A stretch of 10,871 bases of DNA, taken from the NCBI GenBank assembly GCA_937892835.1, contig CALBHM010000209.1, forward strand, positions 1 through 10,871, written 5' to 3'. Position numbers and translations under genes: made by a program. The notes below the pieces were generated by a model. It worked only from the letters and a program-made list of their open reading frames with translations, had not been told where the DNA came from and ran no database searches. This stretch comes from an uncultured Ruminococcus sp. GTDB lineage: Bacteria > Bacillota > Clostridia > Oscillospirales > Acutalibacteraceae. Shown here one piece after another: positions 1-5,999 of this stretch (position 1 is the stretch's first letter; each line of letters begins with the position of its first letter).

Positions 1-124
1 TAAGTCACCTATCGGTCGTCCCGGCCCTGTTACACCTTGGGGCAAGCCGGCTCTTGGTTACAAGACTCGTAACAAGAAGAAGGCTTCCAACAAGATGATC
101 GTAAGACGTCGTAACGGCAAATAA
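1..124 (+). CDS. rplB: 50S ribosomal protein L2, C-terminal end (partial)
   Basis: The reading frame enters from the left edge (first full codon at 2) and stops with TAA at 122-124, leaving 40 residues. They include the GRPGPVTPWGKP motif and a very basic tail ending in VRRRNGK, the signature C-terminus of L2. L2 binds 23S rRNA near the peptidyl transferase centre and helps join the subunits; the extended basic C-terminal tail reaches into the rRNA. Being followed directly by rpsS is the universal S10-cluster order. The rest of the protein lies outside the window, so nothing can be said about its N-terminal domains. Confidence 0.96.
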   Translation, partial: KSPIGRPGPVTPWGKPALGYKTRNKKKASNKMIVRRRNGK

Positions 125-145
125 GTTGAAAGGAGATAAAGATCT

Positions 146-427
146 ATGGGCAGAAGCATAAAGAAAGGTCCCTACGTGCAGGCTAAGTTGCTCCAGAGAG
201 TACAGGCCATGAACGAGAAGGGCGAAAAAATAGTTCTCAAGACTTGGAGCCGCAGCTCCACAATCTTCCCTGACTTTGTCGGCCACACATTTGCGGTTCA
301 TGACGGACGCAAACACGTTCCCGTATATGTTACAGAGGACATGGTTGGTCATAAGTTGGGCGAATTTGCACCTACAAGAACCTTCAGAGGTCATGCAGGT
401 TCAAAGACAACAAATAATGGTAAATAA
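146..427 (+). CDS. rpsS: 30S ribosomal protein S19
   Basis: A 93-residue protein, the usual length for S19. It begins MGRSIKKGPYV and carries the conserved core around SRSSTIFPDFVGHTFAVHDG, followed by the HVPVYVTEDMVGHKLGEF block and a basic tail. S19 sits in the head of the small subunit, pairs with S13 and binds 16S rRNA close to the A-site side of the subunit interface. An AAGGAG Shine-Dalgarno sequence at 130-135 lies 10 nt before the ATG. It sits 21 nt after rplB and 23 nt before rplV, as expected within one transcript. Confidence 0.98.
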   Translation: MGRSIKKGPYVQAKLLQRVQAMNEKGEKIVLKTWSRSSTIFPDFVGHTFAVHDGRKHVPVYVTEDMVGHKLGEFAPTRTFRGHAGSKTTNNGK

Positions 428-450
428 TTAGCCGAAAGGAGTGTGTATTC

Positions 451-783
451 ATGGAAGCAACAGCAAAAGTAACCTACGTGCGTATTGCACCGAGAAAGGT
501 TCAGATTGTGCTTGACCTTATCAGAAATAAGCCTTGCGACCAGGCAATGGCTATCCTTAAACACACGCCGAAGGCTGCGTGTGAACCGCTTGAGAAGCTG
601 CTTAAGTCAGCTATGGCAAATGCGGAAAACAAAGATATGGACGTTTCCAGCCTCTACGTTGCAGAGTGCTTCGTAGGCCAGGGCCCGACTCTTAAGAGAA
701 TCAGACCTCGTGCACAGGGACGTGCATACAGAATAAACAAGAAGACTTCTCACATCACATTAGTACTCAGAGAAGCAGAATAA
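451..783 (+). CDS. rplV: 50S ribosomal protein L22
   Basis: A 110-residue protein matching bacterial L22 in length. The N-terminal globular domain carries VRIAPRKVQIVLDLIRNK (about residues 10-27). The C-terminal part (about 78-105, including RIRPRAQGRAYRINKKTSH) is the long basic beta-hairpin that lines the peptide exit tunnel, where macrolide-resistance changes occur in other species; no deletion or duplication is evident here. L22 is an early assembly protein contacting all 23S rRNA domains. It is preceded by AAAGGAG at 435-441 and followed after 19 nt by rpsC. Confidence 0.98.
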   Translation: MEATAKVTYVRIAPRKVQIVLDLIRNKPCDQAMAILKHTPKAACEPLEKLLKSAMANAENKDMDVSSLYVAECFVGQGPTLKRIRPRAQGRAYRINKKTSHITLVLREAE

Positions 784-802
784 GCGAGGAGGAGGTAAAC
801 AT

Positions 803-1486
803 ATGGGCCAGAAAATAAATCCTACCGGTCTTAGAATCGGTGTTATTAAGAATTGGGAATCCCGCTGGTATGCCGGTAAGAGCACTTTCGGCGATACTCT
901 TGTTGAGGATTATAATCTTCGTGAATACCTTCTCGATACACTCGCTCCTGCTGGTGTACCTAAGGTTGAGATCGAGAGAGACGCAAAGCGTGTTTATATC
1001 AACATCCATTGCGCAAAGCCCGGCATGGTAATCGGCCGTGGCGGCTCGGAGATCGAGAAGCTCAAGGAAATTTGTAAGAAGAAGCTTGGCGGAGACAAGG
1101 ATGTTTCAATCAACATCATCGAGATTAAGCAGCCTGACCTTGACGCACAGCTTGTTGCTGAGAACATTGCATCTCAGCTCGAAAGACGTATTTCCTTCCG
1201 TCGTGCTATGAAGCAGTGCATCGGACGCACAATGAAGCTCGGCGCAAAGGGTATTAAAATTCAGTGTTCAGGCCGTCTCGGCGGAGCAGAAATCGCTCGT
1301 TCAGAGACTTATCATGAGGGTACAATTCCCCTTCAGACAATCCGTGCGGACATCGACTACGGCTTTGCTGAGGCAAAGACAACTTACGGTCGTATCGGCG
1401 TTAAGGTTTGGCTTTACAAGGGCGAGGTTCTCCATGAGGCTAACAACAATCATCGCAGACCACGCCGTAAGGAGGGAGCTAAATAA
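803..1486 (+). CDS. rpsC: 30S ribosomal protein S3
   Basis: A 227-residue protein starting MGQKINPTGLRIG, the invariant S3 N-terminus. A type II KH domain is visible with its GxxG loop as GRGG at residues 78-81 (within GMVIGRGGSEI). The C-terminal S3 domain contains GRLGGAEIARSE and RADIDYG, and the protein ends in a basic tail. S3 lies at the mRNA entry pore and contributes to the helicase activity of the 30S subunit. An unusually repetitive purine-rich site (GAGGAGGAGGT, 785-795) precedes the ATG. The TAA stop at 1484-1486 shares its last base with the rplP start codon. Confidence 0.98.
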   Translation: MGQKINPTGLRIGVIKNWESRWYAGKSTFGDTLVEDYNLREYLLDTLAPAGVPKVEIERDAKRVYINIHCAKPGMVIGRGGSEIEKLKEICKKKLGGDKDVSINIIEIKQPDLDAQLVAENIASQLERRISFRRAMKQCIGRTMKLGAKGIKIQCSGRLGGAEIARSETYHEGTIPLQTIRADIDYGFAEAKTTYGRIGVKVWLYKGEVLHEANNNHRRPRRKEGAK

Positions 1487-1911
1487 TGCTGTTACCTAAG
1501 AGAGTTAAATATCGTCGTGTTCAGAGAGGTCGTCTGAAGGGTAAGGCAACACGTGGTAACAAGGTTACCAACGGTGAATTTGGACTTCAGGCTCTCGAGC
1601 CGGCATGGATCACATCAAACCAGATCGAGGCAGCTCGTATCGCTATGACTCGTTACATCAAGCGTAACGGTCAGGTTTGGATCAAGATTTTCCCGGATAA
1701 GCCGATCACAGAGAAGCCGGCTGAGACCCGAATGGGTTCAGGTAAAGGATCACCTGAATACTGGGTTGCAGTCGTTAAGCCGGGCAGAGTTATGTTTGAA
1801 ATTGCAGGTGTTGATGAGGACACAGCTCGTGAGGCTCTTCGTCTCGCAGCTAACAAGCTCCCGATCAAATGCAAGTTTGTTACTAAAGAAGAAACGGGTG
1901 GTGAGCAGTAA
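1486..1911 (+). CDS. rplP: 50S ribosomal protein L16
   Basis: A 141-residue protein with the L16 hallmarks MLLPKRVKYRR at the N-terminus, NGEFGLQALEP near residue 30-38, and MGSGKGSPEYWVAVV near 83-97. Arg82 aligns by position with the arginine that is hydroxylated in E. coli L16; whether it is modified here is unknown. L16 helps position A-site tRNA beside 5S rRNA and the peptidyl transferase centre. Its ATG overlaps the rpsC stop (TAATG), and its AAGGAGGG ribosome-binding site (1469-1476) lies inside the end of rpsC, so the two are probably translationally coupled. Confidence 0.98.
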   Translation: MLLPKRVKYRRVQRGRLKGKATRGNKVTNGEFGLQALEPAWITSNQIEAARIAMTRYIKRNGQVWIKIFPDKPITEKPAETRMGSGKGSPEYWVAVVKPGRVMFEIAGVDEDTAREALRLAANKLPIKCKFVTKEETGGEQ

Positions 1912-2114
1912 TGAAAGCAAGTGAAATCAGAAAAATGTCCGCAAGCGAGCTTGACACCAAGCTTCACGATCTTAAGGATGAGCTTTTCAAGCTTCGTTTC
2001 CAGCAGGCCATTAACCAGCTCGACAACCCAATGCGTATTAACGCCGTAAAAAAGGATATCGCAAGAATAAAGACTGTTCAGCGTGATATCGAACTTCACG
2101 GCGCTGAGTCGTAA
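1911..2114 (+). CDS. rpmC: 50S ribosomal protein L29
   Basis: A 67-residue protein with the L29 pattern: MKASEIRKMSASELDTKLHD at the start, then KDELFKLRFQQAINQLDNPMRI, and a final helix with KKDIARIKTVQRD. It forms a small helical coiled-coil at the tunnel exit next to L23, where targeting factors dock. It overlaps rplP by one base (TAATG), and only a weak purine stretch (GGTGGTGAG, 1898-1906) stands in for a Shine-Dalgarno sequence. Translation therefore probably depends on ribosomes finishing rplP. It ends in another TAATG, where rpsQ would have a second possible start. Confidence 0.97.
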   Translation: MKASEIRKMSASELDTKLHDLKDELFKLRFQQAINQLDNPMRINAVKKDIARIKTVQRDIELHGAES

Positions 2115-2118
2115 TGAA

Positions 2119-2125
2119 AGGGAGG
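2119..2125 (+). promoter_or_regulatory. Ribosome-binding site deciding the rpsQ start
   Basis: AGGGAGG lies 9 nt before ATG 2135. The alternative ATG at 2114 has no purine-rich site upstream (GGCGCTGAG precedes it), and this Shine-Dalgarno sequence is downstream of it. The site therefore supports the shorter 85-residue S17. Confidence 0.85.
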
Positions 2126-2134
2126 TTAACTGTA

Positions 2135-2392
2135 ATGGAAGAAAGAAACCTCAGAAAGACACGTGTAGGCGTTGTCAGCAGCGACAAGATGGACAAGACA
2201 GTCGTTGTCACTGTTAAGGATAAGATAAAGCATCCGCTTTATAAGAAGATCGTTAATCGTACAATCAAGTTCAAAGCTCATGATGAGAAGAACGAGTGCG
2301 GCGTAGGCGACAAGGTATTGATTATGGAAACACGTCCTCTTTCAAAGGACAAGAGATGGCGTGTAGTCGAGATTATCGAGAAAGCCAAATAA
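2135..2392 (+). CDS. rpsQ: 30S ribosomal protein S17
   Basis: An 85-residue OB-fold protein with the conserved NLRKTRVGVVSSDKMDKTVVV segment and the KAHDEKNECGVGDKVLIMETRPLSK block. S17 is a primary 16S rRNA binder at the body of the small subunit. An in-frame ATG also exists at 2114, overlapping the rpmC stop, and would add MKGRLTV. The start at 2135 is preferred because AGGGAGG (2119-2125) is placed 9 nt before it, lies inside the would-be extension, and gives the standard S17 N-terminus. It closes the S10-cluster part; rplN follows after 28 nt. Confidence 0.97.
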   Translation: MEERNLRKTRVGVVSSDKMDKTVVVTVKDKIKHPLYKKIVNRTIKFKAHDEKNECGVGDKVLIMETRPLSKDKRWRVVEIIEKAK

Positions 2393-2420
2393 TTGGCGCA
2401 GGTGTAAGGAGGCAAACACT

Positions 2421-2789
2421 GTGATACAGCAAGAAAGTAACCTCAAAGTTGCCGACAACACCGGAGCGAAGGAGATCAGATGTATCCGAGTTCTCGGTGG
2501 TACCGGCAGAAGATACGCCAACATCGGCGACGTTATCGTTGCTTCGGTTAAGAAAGCAACACCCGGCGGCGTCGTAAAGAAGGGCGAGGTTGTAAAGGCA
2601 GTAGTTGTTCGTACTGCCAGCGGCGTACGCCGCAACGACGGCACATATATTCGTTTCGACGAGAATGCAGCTGTCATCATCAGAGACGATAAAAACCCAA
2701 AGGGCACACGTATTTTTGGACCTGTTGCAAGAGAGCTTCGTGACCATGACTTCATGAAGATCCTTTCACTCGCTCCCGAAGTGCTTTAA
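2421..2789 (+). CDS. rplN: 50S ribosomal protein L14
   Basis: A 122-residue protein, exactly the typical L14 length. It has the start MIQQESNLKVADNTGAKEI, the central PGGVVKKGEVVKAVVVRT segment, and the ending GTRIFGPVARELRDHDFMKI. L14 lies at the subunit interface and is also the docking surface for the ribosome silencing factor family. Translation starts at GTG: AAGGAGG at 2406-2412 is 8 nt upstream and gives the canonical N-terminus. First gene of the spc part. A perfect 14-bp palindrome lies inside it at 2620-2633. Confidence 0.98.
   Translation: MIQQESNLKVADNTGAKEIRCIRVLGGTGRRYANIGDVIVASVKKATPGGVVKKGEVVKAVVVRTASGVRRNDGTYIRFDENAAVIIRDDKNPKGTRIFGPVARELRDHDFMKILSLAPEVL
2620..2633 (+). repeat. 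14-bp perfect palindrome inside rplN
   Basis: GCGGCGTACGCCGC reads the same on both strands. It spans the codons for Ser-Gly-Val-Arg-Arg of L14. Its central ten bases, GGCGTACGCC, also form the centre of the palindrome in rpsM at 9849-9862. No function is assigned. Confidence 0.6.
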
Positions 2790-2804
2790 TCAGGGGGTGC
2801 AACT

Positions 2805-3131
2805 ATGAGTAATAAAGTACACGTTAAGACCGGTGATCAGGTCATCGTAATCAACGGTAAATACCGTGGAGCTAAAGGTAAGGTTCTCCAGGTTGCTCCT
2901 GCAGAGGGTAAGGTTATCGTTGAGGGCATTAACATCGTAACAAAGCATGTTAAGCCGAGACAGATGGGTGAGCAGGGAGGCCTTGTAAAGGCTGAAAGCG
3001 CACTCTATGCCGATAAGGTACAGCTCGTTTGCCCGAAGTGCGGCAGACCGACAAGAGTTGGTCACGCAGCTAAGGCTGACGGCAAGAAAGATAAGAAACG
3101 CATTTGCAAAAAGTGCAACGCGGAATTTTAA
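2805..3131 (+). CDS. rplX: 50S ribosomal protein L24, zinc-ribbon form
   Basis: A 108-residue protein. The KOW motif is at the N-terminus (about residues 6-33, GDQVIVINGKYRGAKGKV), followed by the KHVKPRQ segment. L24 is an assembly initiator for the large subunit and sits near the tunnel exit. The C-terminal part holds two CxxC pairs, C76/C79 and C101/C104, arranged like a zinc ribbon; metal binding is inferred, not shown. The stop is a tandem TAATAA (3129-3134). A strong GGGGGTG site precedes the ATG, and the gap to rplE is 19 nt. Confidence 0.97.
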   Translation: MSNKVHVKTGDQVIVINGKYRGAKGKVLQVAPAEGKVIVEGINIVTKHVKPRQMGEQGGLVKAESALYADKVQLVCPKCGRPTRVGHAAKADGKKDKKRICKKCNAEF

Positions 3132-3150
3132 TAAGGGAGGTACATGACAA

Positions 3151-3693
3151 ATGGCAGCAAGGTTAAAAGAAACCTATGTTAACGAAGTCGCACCGGCTTT
3201 GATGAAAAAGTTTGAATACAAGAGTGTCATGCAGATCCCTAAGCTTGAGAAGATCGTTATCAACGTTGCTTGCGGTGAAGCAAGAGACAACCCGAAGGTT
3301 GTTGACGCTATCGTAAGCGATCTCAGCCAGATCACAGGTCAGAAGCCTGTTCTTTGCAAGGCTAAGAAGTCAGTTGCTAACTTCAAGCTCCGTGAAGGCA
3401 TGACAATCGGCGTTAAGGTCACACTCAGAGGAGACAGAATGTATGAATTCCTTGACAGATTCTTCAATCTCGCTCTTCCCCGTGTTCGTGACTTCAGAGG
3501 AATCAACGCTAACTCTTTTGACGGCCGTGGAAACTACTCCATGGGTATCAAAGAGCAGCTTATCTTCCCCGAAATCGATTATGATAAGGTAGATAAGGTT
3601 CGTGGTATGGATATTTGCTTCGTAACCACAGCAAAAACAGACGAAGAGGCTCGTGAGCTGCTTACGCTTATGGGTGCTCCGTTCGAGAAATAA
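3151..3693 (+). CDS. rplE: 50S ribosomal protein L5
   Basis: A 180-residue protein of standard length. Recognisable blocks are KYKSV-like FEYKSVMQIPKLEKIVIN (about 21-38), TGQKPVLCKAKKSVANFKLREG (about 63-84), and FRGINANSFDGRGNYSMGIKEQ. L5 binds 5S rRNA together with L18 and contacts P-site tRNA and S13. GGGAGG at 3135-3140 is 10 nt before the ATG at 3151; an out-of-frame ATG at 3144 is too close to it. The stop codon overlaps the ribosome-binding site of rpsN. In E. coli this junction is the S8 repressor site; no comparable structure is clear here. Confidence 0.98.
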   Translation: MAARLKETYVNEVAPALMKKFEYKSVMQIPKLEKIVINVACGEARDNPKVVDAIVSDLSQITGQKPVLCKAKKSVANFKLREGMTIGVKVTLRGDRMYEFLDRFFNLALPRVRDFRGINANSFDGRGNYSMGIKEQLIFPEIDYDKVDKVRGMDICFVTTAKTDEEARELLTLMGAPFEK

Positions 3694-3705
3694 GGAGGTA
3701 TAATT

Positions 3706-3891
3706 GTGGCTAAGACATCAATGAAGGTTAAGCAGGCCAAAACTGCAAAGTATTCATCAAGAGCATACAACAGATGCAAGATCTGCGGCAGACCACATGC
3801 ATATCTTCGTAAGTACGGCGTTTGCCGTATCTGCTTCAGGGAGCTTGCTCATGCAGGTCAGATCCCCGGAGTTAAGAAAGCAAGTTGGTAA
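3706..3891 (+). CDS. rpsN: 30S ribosomal protein S14, short zinc-binding type Z
   Basis: A 61-residue protein, the length of the short S14 found in Gram-positive bacteria (also called rpsZ), against about 100 residues for the zinc-free form. The zinc ribbon is complete: C24-x2-C27 and C40-x2-C43. The C-terminus FRELAHAGQIPGVKKASW is diagnostic. S14 sits in the head of the 30S subunit near S3 and S10. Translation begins at GTG, giving MAKTSMKVK; AAGGAGG at 3692-3698 overlaps the rplE stop and lies 7 nt upstream, so rplE and rpsN are probably coupled. Confidence 0.98.
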   Translation: MAKTSMKVKQAKTAKYSSRAYNRCKICGRPHAYLRKYGVCRICFRELAHAGQIPGVKKASW

Positions 3892-3923
3892 TTTAGAGTA
3901 ATTGCATTAAGGAGGTTGACGGT

Positions 3924-4322
3924 ATGCAAACTACAGATTCAATCGCAGATATGTTGACCAGAATTCGCAACGCAAGTTCTGCAAAACATGATTCTGTCAA
4001 AATCCCGGCATCTAACATGAAGAAGGCAATTGCTCAGATTCTTGTTGATGAAGGTTATATCAAAGGCTTCAAGGTTGAGGATGACGGAAAGCAGGGCATG
4101 ATTGAGATTGCTCTCAAGTACGGTCAGAACAAGACCGCAGCCATCACAGGTTTACGCAGAGTTTCTAAGCCCGGTTTGAGAATTTACTCAGGTTGTGAGG
4201 ACATGCCGAAGGTCATGAAGGGTCTCGGTATCGCAATTGTTTCCACATCCAAGGGCGTTATGACAGACAAGGACGCACGCAAGGCTAACGTCGGCGGTGA
4301 AGTTCTTGCATTCGTTTGGTAA
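3924..4322 (+). CDS. rpsH: 30S ribosomal protein S8
   Basis: A 132-residue protein with the conserved start TDSIADMLTRIRNA, the central segment GLRRVSKPGLRIY and the C-terminal TSKGVMTDKDARKANVGGEVL. S8 is a primary binder of the central domain of 16S rRNA; in E. coli it also represses the spc operon by binding the rplE start, though I see no matching site here. AAGGAGG at 3909-3915 is 8 nt before the ATG. A 32-nt gap separates it from rpsN, one of the longer gaps in the window, with nothing recognisable beyond the ribosome-binding site. Confidence 0.98.
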   Translation: MQTTDSIADMLTRIRNASSAKHDSVKIPASNMKKAIAQILVDEGYIKGFKVEDDGKQGMIEIALKYGQNKTAAITGLRRVSKPGLRIYSGCEDMPKVMKGLGIAIVSTSKGVMTDKDARKANVGGEVLAFVW

Positions 4323-4339
4323 GGGGAGGTGCTGTTAGA

Positions 4340-4885
4340 ATGTCACGTATAGGTAAGTTGCCAATCGCAATTCCTGCAGGCGTTGATGTTACAATCGACG
4401 GCAGCACTGTTACCGTAAAGGGTCCTCAGGGAACTCTTACCAGAACAGTGCACAGCAATATTGCTGTTGCAGTTGAGAACAACGAGATCGTTGTTACTCG
4501 TCCGAATGATGAAAAGCTCAACAGATCTCTTCACGGTCTTACGAGAACGCTCATCGCCAACATGGTTGAGGGTGTTGCTCACGGATACAAGAAGGAGCTT
4601 GAGATTAACGGTATCGGTTATCGTGCCGCTATGCAGGGAACACAGCTTGTAATGAATATCGGTTACTCACATCAGGTATTCATGGATCAGCCCGAGGGCA
4701 TCAAGATTGAAGTTCCCTCACCGAACAAAATCGTTATTTCCGGTCCTGACAAGCAGAAGGTAGGTCAGTTTGCCGCTGAAGTACGCGAGAAGCGTCCTCC
4801 GGAGCCTTATAAGGGTAAGGGCATCAAGTATGCTGATGAACATATCCGCCGTAAGGAAGGTAAAGCCGGCAAGGGTGGCAAATAA
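4340..4885 (+). CDS. rplF: 50S ribosomal protein L6
   Basis: A 181-residue protein with the two repeated L6 folds. MSRIGKLPIAIPAGV opens it, GLTRTLIANMVEGVAHGY (about 76-93) joins the halves, and the second fold ends in RPPEPYKGKGIKYADE with a lysine-rich tail. L6 lies near the sarcin-ricin loop and the factor-binding site. An in-frame TTG at 4316 inside the end of rpsH would add eight residues. ATG 4340 is chosen because GGGGAGG (4323-4329) lies 10 nt before it and the protein then starts as L6 normally does. Confidence 0.97.
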   Translation: MSRIGKLPIAIPAGVDVTIDGSTVTVKGPQGTLTRTVHSNIAVAVENNEIVVTRPNDEKLNRSLHGLTRTLIANMVEGVAHGYKKELEINGIGYRAAMQGTQLVMNIGYSHQVFMDQPEGIKIEVPSPNKIVISGPDKQKVGQFAAEVREKRPPEPYKGKGIKYADEHIRRKEGKAGKGGK

Positions 4886-4909
4886 TCTTAATGAAGGAGT
4901 GAAAAACTT

Positions 4910-5269
4910 ATGGTTAACAGACCAGACAGTAATAAGGCGAGACTTGCACGTCACCAGAGAGTACGTAACAAGATCTCCGGCACAGCTCAGTGCCCCCGCC
5001 TTGATGTATTCCGCTCATTACAGAACATCTACGCTCAGTTAATAGATGACGAGGCAGGCGTAACACTTGTCAGCGCTTCTACTGTTGAGAAGGATTTCAC
5101 GGAATACGGCGGAAACAAAGCCGCAGCTCACAAGGTGGGCGAGGTACTCGCACAGCGCGCTAAGGACAAAGGCATTGAAGAATGCGTATTTGACCGCGGT
5201 GGCTATATATATCACGGCCGTGTTCAGGAACTGGCCGAAGGCGCCCGTGAGGGCGGCCTCAAGTTCTAA
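4910..5269 (+). CDS. rplR: 50S ribosomal protein L18
   Basis: A 119-residue protein. It has the basic N-terminal stretch NKARLARHQRVRNKISGT, the RLDVFRSLQNIYAQLIDD core (about 30-47) and the ending FDRGGYIYHGRVQELAEGAREGGLKF. L18 binds 5S rRNA together with L5 and brings it to the large subunit. AAGGAG at 4894-4899 is 10 nt before the ATG. Its last codons encode a GC-rich GNRA-capped hairpin (5239-5259) immediately before the rpsE ribosome-binding site. Confidence 0.98.
   Translation: MVNRPDSNKARLARHQRVRNKISGTAQCPRLDVFRSLQNIYAQLIDDEAGVTLVSASTVEKDFTEYGGNKAAAHKVGEVLAQRAKDKGIEECVFDRGGYIYHGRVQELAEGAREGGLKF
5239..5259 (+). other. GNRA-capped GC hairpin at the end of rplR
   Basis: In the RNA, CGCCC (5242-5246) pairs with GGGCG (5251-5255) around the loop GUGA, which fits the GNRA tetraloop pattern. 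With G5256 bulged, AGG (5239-5241) extends the stem by pairing with CCU (5257-5259). No U-tract follows, so it is not a terminator. It ends 13 nt before the Shine-Dalgarno sequence of rpsE, which uses a weak TTG start. A role in coupling or mRNA processing is possible but unproven. Confidence 0.5.
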
Positions 5270-5272
5270 GGT

Positions 5273-5279
5273 AAGGAGG
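5273..5279 (+). promoter_or_regulatory. Ribosome-binding site deciding the rpsE TTG start
   Basis: A full AAGGAGG is placed 8 nt before TTG 5288. No ATG lies between them, and the next in-frame ATG (5312) would remove the conserved MAKIDAS start. The site therefore supports initiation at TTG. Confidence 0.85.
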
Positions 5280-5287
5280 AATTACTT

Positions 5288-5788
5288 TTGGCTAAGATTG
5301 ATGCATCGGCTATGGAACTTACAGAACGCGTTGTTACTATCAACCGTGTTTCTAAGACAGTTAAAGGTGGTCGTATCTTCAAGTTTGCTGCTCTTGTAGT
5401 TGTCGGCGACGGCAACGGAACAGTTGGCTTCGGTATCGGTAAGTCCGGTGAAGTTCCGGACGCTATCCGTAAGGGTATCGAGGATGCGAAGAAGAACCTT
5501 ATTAAAGTTTCTCTCAGAGGAACAACTATTCCTCATGAGATCATCGGTAAATACGGCGCAGGCGTTGTACTTCTCAAGCCGGCTGCTCCCGGTACCGGTG
5601 TTATCGCAGGCGGCCCGGTTCGTGCTGTCGTTGAGTCCGTCGGAATCAGAGACATCCGTTCAAAGGCACTGCGTTCAAACAATCCGTGCAATGTAGTAAG
5701 AGCTACTATTGACGGTCTTTCAAAACTCCGTGACGTTGACGAGGTTGCAGCAGTTCGTGACAAGTCAGCTAAGGAAATTTTAGGTTAA
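5288..5788 (+). CDS. rpsE: 30S ribosomal protein S5
   Basis: A 166-residue protein. The N-terminal double-stranded-RNA-binding-like domain covers about residues 10-73 (LTERVVTINRVSKTVKGGR, then GDGNGTVGFGIGKSGEVPDAI). The C-terminal domain carries APGTGVIAGGPVRAV and NPCNVVRATIDGL. S5 lies at the mRNA entry site and influences decoding accuracy. The loop SKTVKGG (about 22-28), where spectinomycin-resistance changes occur in other species, looks wild-type. Translation starts at TTG 5288, which is rare for so highly expressed a gene and is supported by the well-placed ribosome-binding site. Confidence 0.97.
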   Translation: MAKIDASAMELTERVVTINRVSKTVKGGRIFKFAALVVVGDGNGTVGFGIGKSGEVPDAIRKGIEDAKKNLIKVSLRGTTIPHEIIGKYGAGVVLLKPAAPGTGVIAGGPVRAVVESVGIRDIRSKALRSNNPCNVVRATIDGLSKLRDVDEVAAVRDKSAKEILG

Positions 5789-5802
5789 GGAGGGCGGTAC
5801 AA

Positions 5803-5982
5803 ATGGCAGATGTACAGGTAAAGCTCGTTAAGAGCTTGATCGGCAGCAAAAAGGACCAGATTGCCACCGCTCATGCACTTGGTCTTCATAAGATCGGAGA
5901 TGTTTCGGTTCAGCCGAACAATCCGCAGACACTCGGTAAGGTGAAGAAAATTCAGCATCTTATCGATGTAACCGAAGCATAA
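5803..5982 (+). CDS. rpmD: 50S ribosomal protein L30
   Basis: A 59-residue protein read as MADVQVKLVKSLIGSKKDQI at the start, with the central segment TAHALGLHKIGDVSVQPNNPQT and the end KVKKIQHLIDVTEA. This is the normal size and pattern of bacterial L30, a small ferredoxin-like-fold protein of the large subunit. GGAGGG at 5789-5794 precedes the ATG by 8 nt. It lies 14 nt after rpsE and 17 nt before rplO, as in the standard spc order. L30 is absent from some bacterial lineages, so its presence is informative. Confidence 0.97.
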   Translation: MADVQVKLVKSLIGSKKDQIATAHALGLHKIGDVSVQPNNPQTLGKVKKIQHLIDVTEA

Positions 5983-5999
5983 GCAAGGAGGTGCGAATT

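Noticed and set aside
1671..2099. Open frame of 142 codons on the - strand across rplP and rpmC
   Set aside because: Opposite two clear ribosomal genes; composition fits a shadow frame.
3160..3175. Small hairpin AGGTT/AACCT at the start of rplE as an S8 repressor site
   Set aside because: Only five pairs, and it lacks the internal-loop features of the 16S S8 site; its position alone is not enough.
3144..3182. ATG at 3144 giving a 12-codon frame overlapping the rplE start
   Set aside because: It is only 3 nt from the GGGAGG site, too close for initiation; ATG 3151 has proper spacing and the L5 sequence.
3699..3704. TATAAT before rpsN as a promoter -10 box
   Set aside because: It overlaps the spacer of the ribosome-binding site and no TTGACA-like box lies about 17 nt upstream.
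3916..3944. TTGACG before rpsH as a -35 box
   Set aside because: The matching -10 position reads TCAATC, a poor match, and would lie inside the coding sequence.
4316..4339. TTG 4316 as the start of rplF
   Set aside because: It lies upstream of the Shine-Dalgarno sequence at 4323-4329 and adds residues not typical of L6.
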